Assembly (NCBI GenBank): GCA_029012445.1
Contig: JAQXMC010000015.1
Coordinates: 1-38,232 of the forward strand
Origin: Oscillospiraceae bacterium
Lineage (GTDB): Bacteria > Bacillota > Clostridia > Oscillospirales > Acutalibacteraceae
DNA length: 38,232 bases
Direction: 5' to 3'
Shown here in pieces: positions 25,987-35,119 of the stretch. The notes under the pieces are model-generated. The model was not told the origin of the DNA. It saw nothing but the letters and a program-made list of their open reading frames with translations, and searched no databases. Position numbers and translations under genes: made by a program. Every line of letters starts with the position of its first letter. The first letter of the stretch is position 1.

Positions 25987-27276
25987 ATGGCAGATAACAG
26001 AGATAAGCCGGTTCGCTGCTCTTTTTGCAATAAAACGCAGGACCAGGTCAACACGCTGATCGCAGGCCCCGGCGTTTATATCTGCGACGAGTGCATAGAG
26101 CTTTGCCGCTCAATAATGCTCGATTCGCCGGAAAAAAACTCAGGCAGAAAAAAGGGAGAGCGCGATCTCAGCACCCTCCCCAAGCCGAACGAGATAAAGG
26201 CGAAGCTTGACGAATATGTCATCGGTCAGGATGAAGCCAAAAAAGTGCTGAGCGTGGCGGTATACAATCACTATAAGAGAATATTCACTTCGTCAGCCGA
26301 CGGAGTCGAAATATCAAAAAGCAATATTCTCATGCTCGGCCCGACCGGCGTCGGAAAGACTCTTCTCGCCCAGACGCTCGCCCGGATATTGGATGTTCCG
26401 TTCGCCATTGCCGACGCAACGACTCTCACAGAGGCCGGATATGTCGGCGAGGATGTTGAGAATATACTTCTCAGACTCATTCAGGCGGCGGATTATGATG
26501 TCGAAAAAGCCGAAAAGGGCATAATCTATGTCGATGAGATCGACAAGATAGCAAGAAAGAGCGAAAACGCTTCCATCACAAGAGATGTCAGCGGTGAAGG
26601 CGTTCAGCAGGCTCTTTTGAAAATTCTTGAAGGAACAGTGTCCAATGTACCTCCGACAGGCGGAAGAAAACACCCGCAGCAGGAATTTATACAGATAGAC
26701 ACAACGAATATCCTTTTCATCTGCGCCGGCGCATTTGACGGAATCGAAAAGATAATCGAAAAGAGACAGGGCAAATCAGGTCTTGGCTTCGGCGCCGAGA
26801 TCAAAAGCAAAAAAGAGCTTGAAGCGAGCGCACTTCTTCAGCAGACAGTGCATCACGATCTTGTGAAATACGGTATTATTCCCGAGCTTGCCGGCCGTTT
26901 GCCGATAATTGCAACGCTCAAGCCGCTTGATGAAGACGCTCTTGTCAGCATAATGACTAAGCCGAAAAACGCTCTTGTCAAGCAATATAAATATCTTTTC
27001 TCGCTTGACGGCGTGGAGCTTGATTTTGATGACGGCGCTCTCAGGGCGATAGCCAAGAAGACGCTTGAAAACAACACCGGAGCGAGAGGCCTCAGATCGG
27101 TCATGGAGGGACTTTTGCTGAAATATATGTATGATGTTCCGTCAGACATGACAATAAGCAGGCTCACGGTGACCGAAGACGCAGTGAACGGAGTCGGGGA
27201 GCCGATAATCGAACATTCGGTCAAAAAGCAGCTGAAAGAAAAGGCTCAGTTCAATGTGAAAGCGAGCAATCAATAA
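25987..27276 (+). CDS. clpX: ATP-dependent Clp protease ATP-binding subunit ClpX
   Basis: Hexameric AAA+ unfoldase that feeds substrates to ClpP. The 429 residues start with the zinc-binding domain (C11, C14, C33, C36 in CSFC and CDEC). They continue with [21 protein letters not shown], Walker A GPTGVGKT (118-125), Walker [12 protein letters not shown], the pore loop region [11 protein letters not shown], the [19 protein letters not shown] box, and sensor 2 in [14 protein letters not shown]. The size is normal and all key residues are present. It is followed by a clear terminator. Confidence 0.98.
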   Translation: MADNRDKPVRCSFCNKTQDQVNTLIAGPGVYICDECIELCRSIMLDSPEKNSGRKKGERDLSTLPKPNEIKAKLDEYVIGQDEAKKVLSVAVYNHYKRIFTSSADGVEISKSNILMLGPTGVGKTLLAQTLARILDVPFAIADATTLTEAGYVGEDVENILLRLIQAADYDVEKAEKGIIYVDEIDKIARKSENASITRDVSGEGVQQALLKILEGTVSNVPPTGGRKHPQQEFIQIDTTNILFICAGAFDGIEKIIEKRQGKSGLGFGAEIKSKKELEASALLQQTVHHDLVKYGIIPELAGRLPIIATLKPLDEDALVSIMTKPKNALVKQYKYLFSLDGVELDFDDGALRAIAKKTLENNTGARGLRSVMEGLLLKYMYDVPSDMTISRLTVTEDAVNGVGEPIIEHSVKKQLKEKAQFNVKASNQ

Positions 27277-27281
27277 AACTC

Positions 27282-27318
27282 AAAAGCAGCTTGTCGGAAT
27301 ATCGGCAGGCTGCTTTTT
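27282..27318 (+). terminator. Terminator after clpX
   Basis: AAAAGCAGC pairs with GCTGCTTTT, with an inner TGTCGG/CGGCAG extension, followed by TTAT. It closes the tig-clpP-clpX group. Confidence 0.85.
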
Positions 27319-27394
27319 ATATCTGATATCATAGATACGATATTTATTCATCGTCAGACACGGCGCAGCATGAAATCCGCCGTGAGCAGCGAAG

Positions 27395-27425
27395 AGCGCC
27401 GCAGGTCACATCGGCCTGCGGCGCT
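27395..27425. repeat. Perfect 11-bp GC-rich hairpin
   Basis: AGCGCCGCAGG and CCTGCGGCGCT pair perfectly around a 9-base loop, between convergent clpX and the symporter gene. There is no T run on either side. Confidence 0.75.
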
Positions 27426-27502
27426 GAGAATATCAAATTCCGAATAGCTTCTATACTTCTTGGTGTCTGGCTTTAATACCGGAACAAAGCTTAGCCTGTC
27501 GG

Positions 27503-28879
27503 TTAATCTTCCTCTCTGTTTTTGGTTACCTGATCGGTTATTGACTGCATAAATTCACCGTGAAGCTTGAATTTCGTTGAAAAGATTATGAGCGACGCAA
27601 TGAAGAACAGCGCGGGAAGAACGAGCATCATGATATTTATTGTTCCCTTAACGCTCGAAGCGTCGACCTCACCGGAGACGACCTTTGAGTAATTGCTGCC
27701 GAGACCGGCAAAGAGAATGATGACCTGGATTGTGTAGGCCATTTTCTGGAGAAAGCCCTTCATTGAGAATGTGATTGACTCTGCTCTGTAACCGAGCTTT
27801 ACCTCGCCGTAGTCAACGATATCGGCCAGGAAAACGGTCTGAGAAACAAACATTGAGCCTGTTCCTATCGAGCTTATGAGATAGAATATGTCGAGAACGA
27901 TGACATTATGAAGTACCATTCCGCTGAAGAACATTCCGATATAGCTGACAATGGTGATTATCAGCGACGCCTGATAAGTTCTTCTTCTCGAAGTGTATTT
28001 CATCATAATAGGCAGGAACAGCAAACCGAGAATCGCACCGACCGAGCCCATAGCGCTGAAAAGCGACTGCTTGGTCGTGTCCTCAACAACATATTTGAAA
28101 TAATAAGCCGCAACGCCCGATATCATGTAATAGCCTGCGTTTGAGAGCATGGCGAAGAGCATGAACACGAGAAGCTGGTCATTGTTTCTGGCTATTGTGA
28201 AGACCTTTTTGAAAGTGAACTTTTCGGCGGGCTTGATAACATGGTTTTCTTTGACATGAGTCATTGATAGAACAGCGAAGAAAATCAGACACAAGCCGCA
28301 GATTAAAGCGAGACGGCTGAAGCCCTGAGCGTCATAGCTGTTGCCGTCGCTTTCCTTGCTCAGGAGCGGAAGAAGAATCGGGGCGCCGATAAGGATTATG
28401 CCCTGGCCGAGACCTGAAAACGCTCTGGCGACAGTCGAAATGATGCTTCGCTTGGTGGGATCGCTCGTGAAAGAGGGAACCATTGACCAATATGGGATAT
28501 CGGCCATGGTGTTTGTCATTCCCCAGCCTATATAGAGTATTGTAATGAGAATATAAAGCGGAATTCCTCTGATCCCGAGATCGGTGAACAGGAAGAACAG
28601 AACGACTGCATTGGCAACGGCGCCGATGATAACCCACGGGCGGTATTTGCCGAATTTTGTTTTGGTGTTATCGACGATTGAGCCCATCATCGGGTCGTTT
28701 ATACCGTCCCAGATTCTTGCCAGGGGCGCAAGAACGAGAAGAAAGACTATATTCAGCTGAAGAATATCGGTCAGATAAATCGAAAGCCAGGTGTAAAACA
28801 TACCGTAGCTGAGGTCGAGTCCGACGGCGCCGAGACCGTACCAGATGCTTGAGCCTAATTCTTTAAGTTTTTCTTTCAT
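27503..28879 (-). CDS. GPH-family sugar:cation symporter (MFS)
   Basis: Probable glycoside-pentoside-hexuronide/cation symporter of the MelB type, 458 residues with about 12 membrane helices. Family-like features near the start are the YGLGAVGLDLSYGMFYTW helix and the loop LARIWDGINDPMMGSIVDNT followed by KFGKYRPWVI, the most conserved GPH segment. The substrate cannot be read from the sequence. The start chosen is the ATG at 28879, after AAAGGTGG; a longer frame adds 13 residues without support. It follows queT by about 60 bases on the same strand and may share its transcript. No glycosidase or sugar regulator adjoins. Confidence 0.88.
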   Translation of the reverse strand: MKEKLKELGSSIWYGLGAVGLDLSYGMFYTWLSIYLTDILQLNIVFLLVLAPLARIWDGINDPMMGSIVDNTKTKFGKYRPWVIIGAVANAVVLFFLFTDLGIRGIPLYILITILYIGWGMTNTMADIPYWSMVPSFTSDPTKRSIISTVARAFSGLGQGIILIGAPILLPLLSKESDGNSYDAQGFSRLALICGLCLIFFAVLSMTHVKENHVIKPAEKFTFKKVFTIARNNDQLLVFMLFAMLSNAGYYMISGVAAYYFKYVVEDTTKQSLFSAMGSVGAILGLLFLPIMMKYTSRRRTYQASLIITIVSYIGMFFSGMVLHNVIVLDIFYLISSIGTGSMFVSQTVFLADIVDYGEVKLGYRAESITFSMKGFLQKMAYTIQVIILFAGLGSNYSKVVSGEVDASSVKGTINIMMLVLPALFFIASLIIFSTKFKLHGEFMQSITDQVTKNREED

Positions 28880-28941
28880 CAGAATACCACCTTTAACAAA
28901 GTAATAAAAAATCCGCATCTATAATACTAAAACTTTAAAAA

Positions 28942-29472
28942 TCAGTCAAGACTCTTGATAATTCCGTGCTTCTCGACCGCTTTTTCAAGAGGTATGCCCA
29001 AAGCGAATACGGAAATCAGCTCGCCTGCGGCTATCAGAAGAGCCTGCAGAAGAAAAGCCTTGAAGGTGACGCCGCTTTCGGACGGCATGAAGAAAGTGAG
29101 CTCCAGTCCGACAATAACGGCGTTGAAAACGACCGGCATGAAAAGCGACAAAAGCGGCAACGACTTAACGCGGATATTTCGAAATTTATACATAAGTATT
29201 CCGGAAATCAGCGTTGCCGCAGAGCCGAAAACAATGTCGAGAGGCATTGTGCCGGCTGAGGTGAGGTTGGCTATGACGCAGCCGACCGTCACACCGGGAA
29301 CAGCGGCGGGCGTTATCACGCATAATGCGCACAGCGCCTCGGAAAGTCTGACCTGAACGGAAGCGGAAGCGCTCCCCGGCAGGATCAGATTCTGCGCGAC
29401 GGTGAGTCCGGCGTACATAGCGGCAATGACGGCCGCAACTGTCAGATAATAGGTGCTTTTTTTCTTGTTCAT
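28942..29472 (-). CDS. queT: QueT-family queuosine-precursor transporter
   Basis: Membrane substrate-binding (S) component of an ECF-type importer for queuosine precursors such as preQ1. The 176-residue protein has about five to six membrane helices, with the family hallmarks VAAVIAAMYAGLTVA near residue 20, VQVRLSEALCALCVITPAAVPG (about 39-60) and TAGTMPLDIVFGS-like sequence (SAGTMPLDIVFGSAATLISG) around 71-90. The start follows CGGAGG, which is itself part of a pseudoknot-forming leader that fits a preQ1-III riboswitch. The energising ECF subunits are not in the window. DUF1846 lies upstream and the GPH symporter downstream on the same strand. Confidence 0.9.
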   Translation of the reverse strand: MNKKKSTYYLTVAAVIAAMYAGLTVAQNLILPGSASASVQVRLSEALCALCVITPAAVPGVTVGCVIANLTSAGTMPLDIVFGSAATLISGILMYKFRNIRVKSLPLLSLFMPVVFNAVIVGLELTFFMPSESGVTFKAFLLQALLIAAGELISVFALGIPLEKAVEKHGIIKSLD

Positions 29473-29480
29473 TTTTAATT

Positions 29481-29550
29481 CCTCCGTAGTTTTGATTTAG
29501 GTAACTCGCTTATTGCAGTTACACAAGTCAGGATGGTCACGAACTGACTT
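29481..29550 (-). promoter_or_regulatory. Candidate preQ1-III riboswitch in the queT leader
   Basis: Reading the minus strand: hairpin P1 pairs GTCAG with CTGAC (29544-29548 with 29527-29531). Its loop contains TTCGT (29539-29543), which can pair with ACGGA (29483-29487) overlapping the GGAGG ribosome binding site. A separate hairpin, GTAACT with AGTTAC (29517-29522 with 29501-29506), lies between. An HLout pseudoknot with an embedded side hairpin that hides the Shine-Dalgarno is the architecture of class III preQ1 riboswitches, described upstream of queT in related Clostridia. The class assignment rests on this fold plus context, not on a covariance search. Confidence 0.6.
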
Positions 29551-29561
29551 TTTTGATTTAT

Positions 29562-31046
29562 TTATATATGAAAGAGCTTTGCGCTCTCATATTCGGCGTC
29601 GCTCGTCAGATTTATTCCGAGCTTTTTGAGCGTTTTTTCATCCTCGTTTGAGAGAATAGCCGTTGAGTGCATTTCGCATCCTCTCAGCTTTCCGACCTGA
29701 TGAAGAGCGTGCTGCGCCATGGGGTTTGTCGCCGCGCAGATTGAAAGCGCCATAAGCACTTCGGTCACGGTGAGGCTCGGATTTTCCCGGCCGAGAAGCT
29801 CGGTCTTGAGCTTTTGAATCGGCTCTATGATGACGGGCGAAATCAGCATGATATCGTCATGTATCGAGCCGAGAGCTTTTATTGAGTTGAGTATTGCGGC
29901 CGAAGCGCAGTTGAGATGCTCCGAGGTTTTTCCCGTGATTATTTTGCCGTCCTCAAGCTCAACGGCTGCGGCGACTGTGTCTGAGCTCTCGCTTTTTTCT
30001 TTTGCCGCGACCGCAACGGCTCTGTCGGTTATATCGGTTCCGGCTTTTTCCATCAGAACTTCTATCTTGGAAATTTCTTCGTCGTTATCCGCGCCCTTGC
30101 GCTTTTTGCAAAGCGCTGCATAATATCTGCGGATGATTTCGGCTTTCGCCGCTTTTCTGACGCTTTCATCGTCCGTTATGCAGTAGCCTGCCATGTTGAC
30201 TCCCATATCCGTCGGCGATTTATAAGGCGATTCGCCGAGTATCTGGGTGAAAATTGCCTTGAGCACGGGAAATATTTCAACATCTCTGTTGTAATTTACC
30301 GTTTGCTCGCTGTACGCCTCAAAATGGTATGGATCTATCATATTTATATCGTTGAGGTCGGCGGTCGCCGCCTCATAAGCCAGATTGACGGGGTGATTGA
30401 GAGGCAAATTCCATATCGGAAATGTTTCATACTTCGCGTAGCCGGCGCTGACGCCTCTTTTGTGTTCATGATAAAGCTGAGAAAGGCAGACGGCCATTTT
30501 TCCGCTGCCGGGGCCGGGCGCCGTAACAACAACGAGAGAGCGTTTCGTCTGAACATATTCGTTTTTGCCGAAGCCCTCGTCGCTGACTATGTAGGAGACC
30601 TTCGACGGATAACCCTCTATCCGGTAATGCTTATATGTCTTTATTCCCATTGACTCAAGCTTTTTGATGAAATTCACCGCCGAGGGCTGACCTGCAAACT
30701 GAGTGAGAACGACCGAGCCGACAAAAAAACCGTAGCCTCTGAAAATGTCGATAAGTCTCAGAACATCCATGTCATATGTTATGCCAAGGTCGCCTCTGAG
30801 CTTGTTCTTTTCGATATCTCCGGCGTTTATCGCGAAAACTATCTCGGCCTGATCCTTGAGCTGAGTCAACATTCTCAGCTTGCTGTCAGGCTCAAATCCC
30901 GGCAGAACTCTTGAAGCGTGAAGATCGTCGAATAGCTTTCCGCCGAACTCAAGATAGAGCTTTCCGCCGAATTTTGCTATCCTTTCCTTTATCTTTTCCG
31001 ACTGCATTTTCAGATATTTCTCGTTGTCAAATCCCGTTTTCACCAT
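29562..31046 (-). CDS. DUF1846 family protein
   Basis: Member of the DUF1846 (Pfam 08903) family, large cytoplasmic proteins with no established reaction. The 494 residues begin TGFDNEKYLKMQSEKIKERI and contain the conserved KLYLEFGGKLFDDLHASRVLPG (about 29-50), the glycine-rich nucleotide-binding-like loop VTAPGPGSGKMAVCLSQLYHE (about 174-194), and SPTDMGVNMAGYCITDD (about 281-297). The P-loop-like GPGSGK suggests nucleotide binding, but this is inference. There is no signal peptide or membrane helix. Upstream of its start is an AAAGGTG site. It precedes queT by 90 bases and may be co-transcribed with it, though the riboswitch could act separately. Confidence 0.92.
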   Translation of the reverse strand: MVKTGFDNEKYLKMQSEKIKERIAKFGGKLYLEFGGKLFDDLHASRVLPGFEPDSKLRMLTQLKDQAEIVFAINAGDIEKNKLRGDLGITYDMDVLRLIDIFRGYGFFVGSVVLTQFAGQPSAVNFIKKLESMGIKTYKHYRIEGYPSKVSYIVSDEGFGKNEYVQTKRSLVVVTAPGPGSGKMAVCLSQLYHEHKRGVSAGYAKYETFPIWNLPLNHPVNLAYEAATADLNDINMIDPYHFEAYSEQTVNYNRDVEIFPVLKAIFTQILGESPYKSPTDMGVNMAGYCITDDESVRKAAKAEIIRRYYAALCKKRKGADNDEEISKIEVLMEKAGTDITDRAVAVAAKEKSESSDTVAAAVELEDGKIITGKTSEHLNCASAAILNSIKALGSIHDDIMLISPVIIEPIQKLKTELLGRENPSLTVTEVLMALSICAATNPMAQHALHQVGKLRGCEMHSTAILSNEDEKTLKKLGINLTSDAEYESAKLFHI

Positions 31047-31141
31047 ATTTTCACCTTTATTTTAGTTTAGCTCGTCAATTCTAACATATAGCTTTGCCTT
31101 TTTCAATCCTAAAAATCCAAAATTCGACTTTTCTTTGTTTC

Positions 31142-31909
31142 TTAAAGCTTCTCGATTATTTCAAATCCGTTTTTTTCAAGATATGTTTCCGCCTGCCTGA
31201 TGAACCTTGCGTCAGTGATATGCTTTGGGCTGTGAGCGTCAATTCCGATTATCACCTTGTTGCCGACATTTTTAGCTATCTTCCAGAATTCGCTGTGCGG
31301 ATAAAGCTCCCTGCCGGCTTTAGCGCTTTTTCTCAGTCCGAGAACATTATATTCAAGAGGCAGACCTTTTTCTTTAGCCGCAACGCATATCTTTTCGCTG
31401 ATTTCTCTTGCGGTGTCGTCAAAGACCTCATATTCCCTCATAAACAGATCGGGGTGGGCGACATATGTGAAAGCGCCGCTGTTTATTGCGTCAGTCATGT
31501 TGCCGCAGTATCTCACAAGCCCCTGCGGGGTGTGTATTCTTCCGGTGTATTCTCCGCCTATCTCATAGGGAACATAGTGGTGACCGAGAATAATATAGTC
31601 GAGCTTGTTGTCTTCGCTGAATTTTTTCAGCCATTCAAGGTGCTGCGGGAAATATTCCCATTCAAAGCCGAGCCTGATTTCTATTTTGTCTTTATATTTT
31701 TCTCTGAGCTTCCGGACGCTGTCAATATAGTCCTGCGCTTCGTCAACGGTCATTCTTATCGTTGAAGCGAAATCTTCATATGGCCAGGGCCCGTGATCTG
31801 AAAATCCGATGATTTCAAGCCCGGCTTTTATTGCCGCTCTTACATATTGCTCGTCCTCACCCTTGGCGTGGTGGCAGCGTTTTGTGTGAGTGTGATAGTT
31901 TGCGATCAT
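31142..31909 (-). CDS. PHP-domain phosphatase, histidinol-phosphatase-like
   Basis: Metal-dependent phosphoesterase of the PHP family, resembling histidinol-phosphate phosphatase HisK. The 255 residues show the metal-binding motifs YHTHTKRCHHAKG at the N-terminus (H6, H8), IIGFSDHGPWP, a Glu in GFEWEYFPQHLEWL, LGHHYVPYE, FTYVAHPDLF and IGIDAHSPKH, which together make up the trinuclear site. The start is the ATG at 31909 after GGAAGGTG, so the N-terminus enters directly into the first metal motif. It is followed by about 95 bases before DUF1846 on the same strand. No other histidine genes are near, so the substrate is uncertain. Confidence 0.88.
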   Translation of the reverse strand: MIANYHTHTKRCHHAKGEDEQYVRAAIKAGLEIIGFSDHGPWPYEDFASTIRMTVDEAQDYIDSVRKLREKYKDKIEIRLGFEWEYFPQHLEWLKKFSEDNKLDYIILGHHYVPYEIGGEYTGRIHTPQGLVRYCGNMTDAINSGAFTYVAHPDLFMREYEVFDDTAREISEKICVAAKEKGLPLEYNVLGLRKSAKAGRELYPHSEFWKIAKNVGNKVIIGIDAHSPKHITDARFIRQAETYLEKNGFEIIEKL

Positions 31910-32120
31910 ATTTGCACCTTCCGGGATAATTTCGTTAACCGACCGCAATTTCTTCGGCGGTCAAGCATTATTTTACCACACAAATCGGCTCAATAAAACA
32001 GGCGCATGAATAAAATTGCCGAAATATTGAAAAAAGTATAATTAACACTTTAATTTTTCCGCCGTTTATGTTATACTGTTTCAGTTAATGAAAGAAACTG
32101 ACTTGAAAGGACGAATACGA

Positions 32121-34055
32121 ATGGATAAAGGCAAATTCTATATTACTACCGCCATCGCCTACACCTCGCGAAAGCCCCATATCGGCAACAGCTATGAGAT
32201 AGTTCTGACCGACGCTATCGCAAGATACAAGCGGCTTCAGGGCTACGATGTGTTTTTCCTGACCGGCACCGATGAGCACGGGCAGAAGATCGAGGAATAC
32301 GCAAGAGCGGCCGGCGTAACGCCCAAGGAATATGTTGATAAGGTGTCCGGCGAGATCAAGGGAATCTGTGATCTGCTGAACACGACATACGATAAATTTA
32401 TCAGAACGACGGACGAGTACCACGAAAAAACCGTTCAGAAGATATTCAACAAGCTCTATGAGCAGGGAGATATCTATAAGGGCGAATACGAGGGCTTATA
32501 CTGCACCCCCTGCGAGTCGTTCTGGACGGAATCCCAGCTTGTCGACGGCAAATGCCCGACCTGCGGCGGCGAAGTCAAAAAAGCCAAGGAGGAGGCATAT
32601 TTCCTCAGGCTTTCAAAATATCAGAAGCAGCTTGAGGAATACATCGAGAAAAACGACAATTTCATATATCCCGAGAGCAGAAAGAAAGAGATGCTCAACA
32701 ATTTCATCAAGCCGGGACTTCAGGATCTCTGCGTTTCGAGATCGTCGTTCAAATGGGGAATTCCCGTCACTTTCGACACCAAGCATGTTATCTATGTCTG
32801 GATTGACGCCCTTTCAAACTATATCACCGCCCTTGGCTATGATCCCGACGGCTCAAGCGAGCTTTATAAGAAATACTGGCCCGCAGATGTTCACATCATC
32901 GGCAAGGACATAGTCAGATTTCACACGATCTATTGGCCGATCATGCTGATGGCGCTCGGCGAGGAGCTTCCGAAGCAGGTCTACGGTCATCCGTGGCTTC
33001 TTTTCGGCAACGATAAGATGAGCAAATCAAAGGGCAATGTCATCTACGCCGACGACCTTGTTTCGCTTCTTGGCGTTGACGCCACAAGATACTATCTTCT
33101 TTCCGAAATGCCCCACGCAAACGACGGCTCGATTTCCTATGAAACTATAATTGAAAGGTACAATTCGGACCTTGCTAACAACCTTGGCAACCTTGTCAAC
33201 AGGACGGTTGCGATGACTAACAAGTATTTCGCCGGTGAGATCAAAGAGCCGGGTGAGGAAACCGGAACCGACAAAGAGCTGAAGCAGTTTGCGCTCGACA
33301 CGGTCAAAAAGGTCGACGACAACATCAACACCTATCATATTGCGGACGCCGTTGAGAGCGTTATGAGCCTTGCTAAGCGCTGCAATAAATATATAGATGA
33401 AACAACGCCGTGGGCTCTGGCGAAGAATGAGGAATATGACCGTCTCGGCACTGTTCTTTATAATCTTCTTGAAGCTATCAGATTTATTGCCGTTCTTATG
33501 ACGCCGTTCCTGCCGGACACTGCTGAAGCAATATTCGGCCAGCTCGGGACGGACATCAAATCCTATGAGAGCCTTGAAAGCTTCGGCGCGCTGAAGTGCG
33601 GCGGCAAGGTCGGCGAGGCAAAGCCGTTATTCTGCCGCATTGACTCGGAAAAAATGTTAGCTGAGATCAACGAAAAGGTCGAGAAAGAGATGGCGAAGGC
33701 TAAGATACAAAACGAGCTTAAAAATGTCGCTCAGATCGGCATAGACGACTTTTCAAAAACGGAGCTTCGGGTTGCGCAAGTCGTTGACTGCGTACCTGTC
33801 AAGAGAGCCAAGAAGCTTCTGAAGCTGACGCTTGACGACGGTTCAGGCCAGCCGAGGACCGTCGCTTCGGGAATAGCTCAGTGGTATAAGCCCGAGGATC
33901 TCATCGGACGCAAGGTGATCGTTGTCGCAAACCTCAAGCCAGCAATGCTCTGCGGTGTTGAAAGCTGCGGAATGATACTTGCGGGCGACTGCGGTGAAAA
34001 CGAGGTCAAGGTCGTTTTCGTTGACGGAATGCCGAACGGCGCAAAAATAAGATAA
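32121..34055 (+). CDS. metG: Methionyl-tRNA synthetase
   Basis: Charges tRNA-Met. The 644-residue enzyme has the HIGN form of the HIGH motif (20-23), a zinc-binding pair CTPC (128-131) and CPTC (145-148), KMSKS (299-303), the anticodon-binding helical domain, and a C-terminal tRNA-binding OB-fold domain (about 550-644, with ELRVAQVVDCVPVKRAKKLL). The start is the ATG at 32121, after AAAGGACG; an ATG at 32088 in frame lacks a good site. A TTATAC-type -10 box near 32071 is the likely promoter. The stop overlaps the tatD start by one base (TAATG), so the two are coupled. Confidence 0.97.
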   Translation: MDKGKFYITTAIAYTSRKPHIGNSYEIVLTDAIARYKRLQGYDVFFLTGTDEHGQKIEEYARAAGVTPKEYVDKVSGEIKGICDLLNTTYDKFIRTTDEYHEKTVQKIFNKLYEQGDIYKGEYEGLYCTPCESFWTESQLVDGKCPTCGGEVKKAKEEAYFLRLSKYQKQLEEYIEKNDNFIYPESRKKEMLNNFIKPGLQDLCVSRSSFKWGIPVTFDTKHVIYVWIDALSNYITALGYDPDGSSELYKKYWPADVHIIGKDIVRFHTIYWPIMLMALGEELPKQVYGHPWLLFGNDKMSKSKGNVIYADDLVSLLGVDATRYYLLSEMPHANDGSISYETIIERYNSDLANNLGNLVNRTVAMTNKYFAGEIKEPGEETGTDKELKQFALDTVKKVDDNINTYHIADAVESVMSLAKRCNKYIDETTPWALAKNEEYDRLGTVLYNLLEAIRFIAVLMTPFLPDTAEAIFGQLGTDIKSYESLESFGALKCGGKVGEAKPLFCRIDSEKMLAEINEKVEKEMAKAKIQNELKNVAQIGIDDFSKTELRVAQVVDCVPVKRAKKLLKLTLDDGSGQPRTVASGIAQWYKPEDLIGRKVIVVANLKPAMLCGVESCGMILAGDCGENEVKVVFVDGMPNGAKIR

Positions 34056-34819
34056 TGGAAAATATCTTCGACACCCACGCCCATTATGACGACGAAAGCT
34101 TCGACGGTGACAGGGACATTCTTCTGCCCAAGCTTAAAAGCAGGGGAGTCAGTCTCGTTATAAACTGCGGCTGCGATCTTAAGTCGGATAAAAGCACGAT
34201 AGAGCTTTGCAAAAAATATGATTTTATATATGCCGCAGTCGGTATACATCCACATGAAGCCGAGGCCGCAGGCGAGCACGATCTTGACGAAGTAAGAGAG
34301 CTGCTGAAATATGAAAAAGCAGTCGCGATAGGTGAGATAGGCCTTGATTATCACTATGATTTTTCACCGAGAGAGCTGCAAAAAGAATATTTTGAAAAGC
34401 AGATAATTCTTTCAAAAGAGCTTGATATTCCGATAATCGTCCACGACAGAGAGGCCCATGAGGACACAATGGAGCTTTTGAGAAAATACAGACCTAAAGG
34501 CGTTCTGCATTGCTTTTCGGGCAGCGTTGAGACGGCGAAAGAGATAATTTCTCTCGGAATGTATATCGGCTTAGGCGGAGCGGTGACATTTAAAAACGCA
34601 AGAAAGCCTCTTGAAGTCGCCGGATATGTTCCGATCGACAGGCTTCTTCTTGAAACCGATGCGCCCTATATGACTCCCGTTCCGTTCAGAGGAAAGAGAA
34701 ACGACTCGGCCATGATAAGCTATTCGGCGATAAAGATAGCCGAGGTCCGTGGAACGGACGTGCAGACCGTTATAAACGCAGCCAACGAAAACGGGAAAAG
34801 GCTTTTCGGAATAAAATAA
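34055..34819 (+). CDS. tatD: TatD-family hydrolase
   Basis: Metal-dependent hydrolase of the TatD family, with DNase or related activity proposed for members. The 254 residues have the first metal motif FDTHAHYDD (H8, H10), YAAVGIHPHEA, the Glu in AIGEIGLDYHYDF, PIIVHDREAHEDT, GVLHCFSGS and LLLETDAPYMTP, which give the full TIM-barrel metal site. Pairing with metG by a 1-base TAATG overlap is a common arrangement in Bacillota. A very strong terminator follows. Confidence 0.96.
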   Translation: MENIFDTHAHYDDESFDGDRDILLPKLKSRGVSLVINCGCDLKSDKSTIELCKKYDFIYAAVGIHPHEAEAAGEHDLDEVRELLKYEKAVAIGEIGLDYHYDFSPRELQKEYFEKQIILSKELDIPIIVHDREAHEDTMELLRKYRPKGVLHCFSGSVETAKEIISLGMYIGLGGAVTFKNARKPLEVAGYVPIDRLLLETDAPYMTPVPFRGKRNDSAMISYSAIKIAEVRGTDVQTVINAANENGKRLFGIK

Positions 34820-34860
34820 AAATAACGGATGACCGTATCTGCGGTCATCCGTTATTTTTA
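34819..34860 (+). terminator. Strong terminator after metG-tatD
   Basis: A 15-bp perfect stem, AATAACGGATGACCG (34821-34835) with CGGTCATCCGTTATT (34842-34856), loop of 6, followed by TTTAT. The A-rich left side would also give Us on the minus strand. Confidence 0.92.
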
Positions 34861-34925
34861 TCTGAAAAGAAAATGTGCGGGCTTGCGGCCGGCAATTCTG
34901 CCCGAAATCGAAAATTCCCGCCGGG

Positions 34926-35100
34926 CCGATGGCGCAGCGTTTATAATCTGCTGAATAGCAGGTGGGTGAATGCCTTCGGGTTCACGCTCCCTTCGTCCGG
35001 CGTGAGCCGGGAGGTCTGCAATCCGCCGACTGAGCTTATTCTCCCTTTAAAATGGTGTTAGGTTATAGTAACTGCGCCTGTCGCACACGGCAGGAATTAT
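34926..35100. ncRNA. Orphan structured element, candidate RNA
   Basis: This gene-free stretch has nested pairing on the plus strand. An outer stem GGCGCAG (34931-34937) pairs with CTGCGCC about 130 bases away (35072-35078). Inside are CTGCT-GAAT-AGCAG (about 34950-34963), GTGAA with TTCAC (about 34967-34985), and CCGGC-GTGA-GCCGG (about 34999-35012) with a GNRA-type tetraloop. A 7-bp hairpin CCTGTCG-CACA-CGGCAGG follows. The strand is not certain, since hairpins form on both. I can match no known class. It may be an RNA gene or a dispersed repeat. The 62-codon frame across it has no ribosome binding site. Confidence 0.4.
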
Positions 35101-35119
35101 TAACTTTTATTTCCGGATA

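Noticed and set aside
31094..31765. 223-codon plus-strand open frame
   Set aside because: Antisense to the PHP phosphatase gene, whose metal motifs are unmistakable.
34980..35030. B12-box-like sequence (GAGCCGGGAGGTCTGC) suggesting a cobalamin riboswitch
   Set aside because: Other conserved parts of the cobalamin aptamer are missing and no plus-strand gene follows.
34873..35061. 62-codon plus-strand frame
   Set aside because: No ribosome binding site and it crosses nested hairpins; better explained as RNA or repeat DNA.
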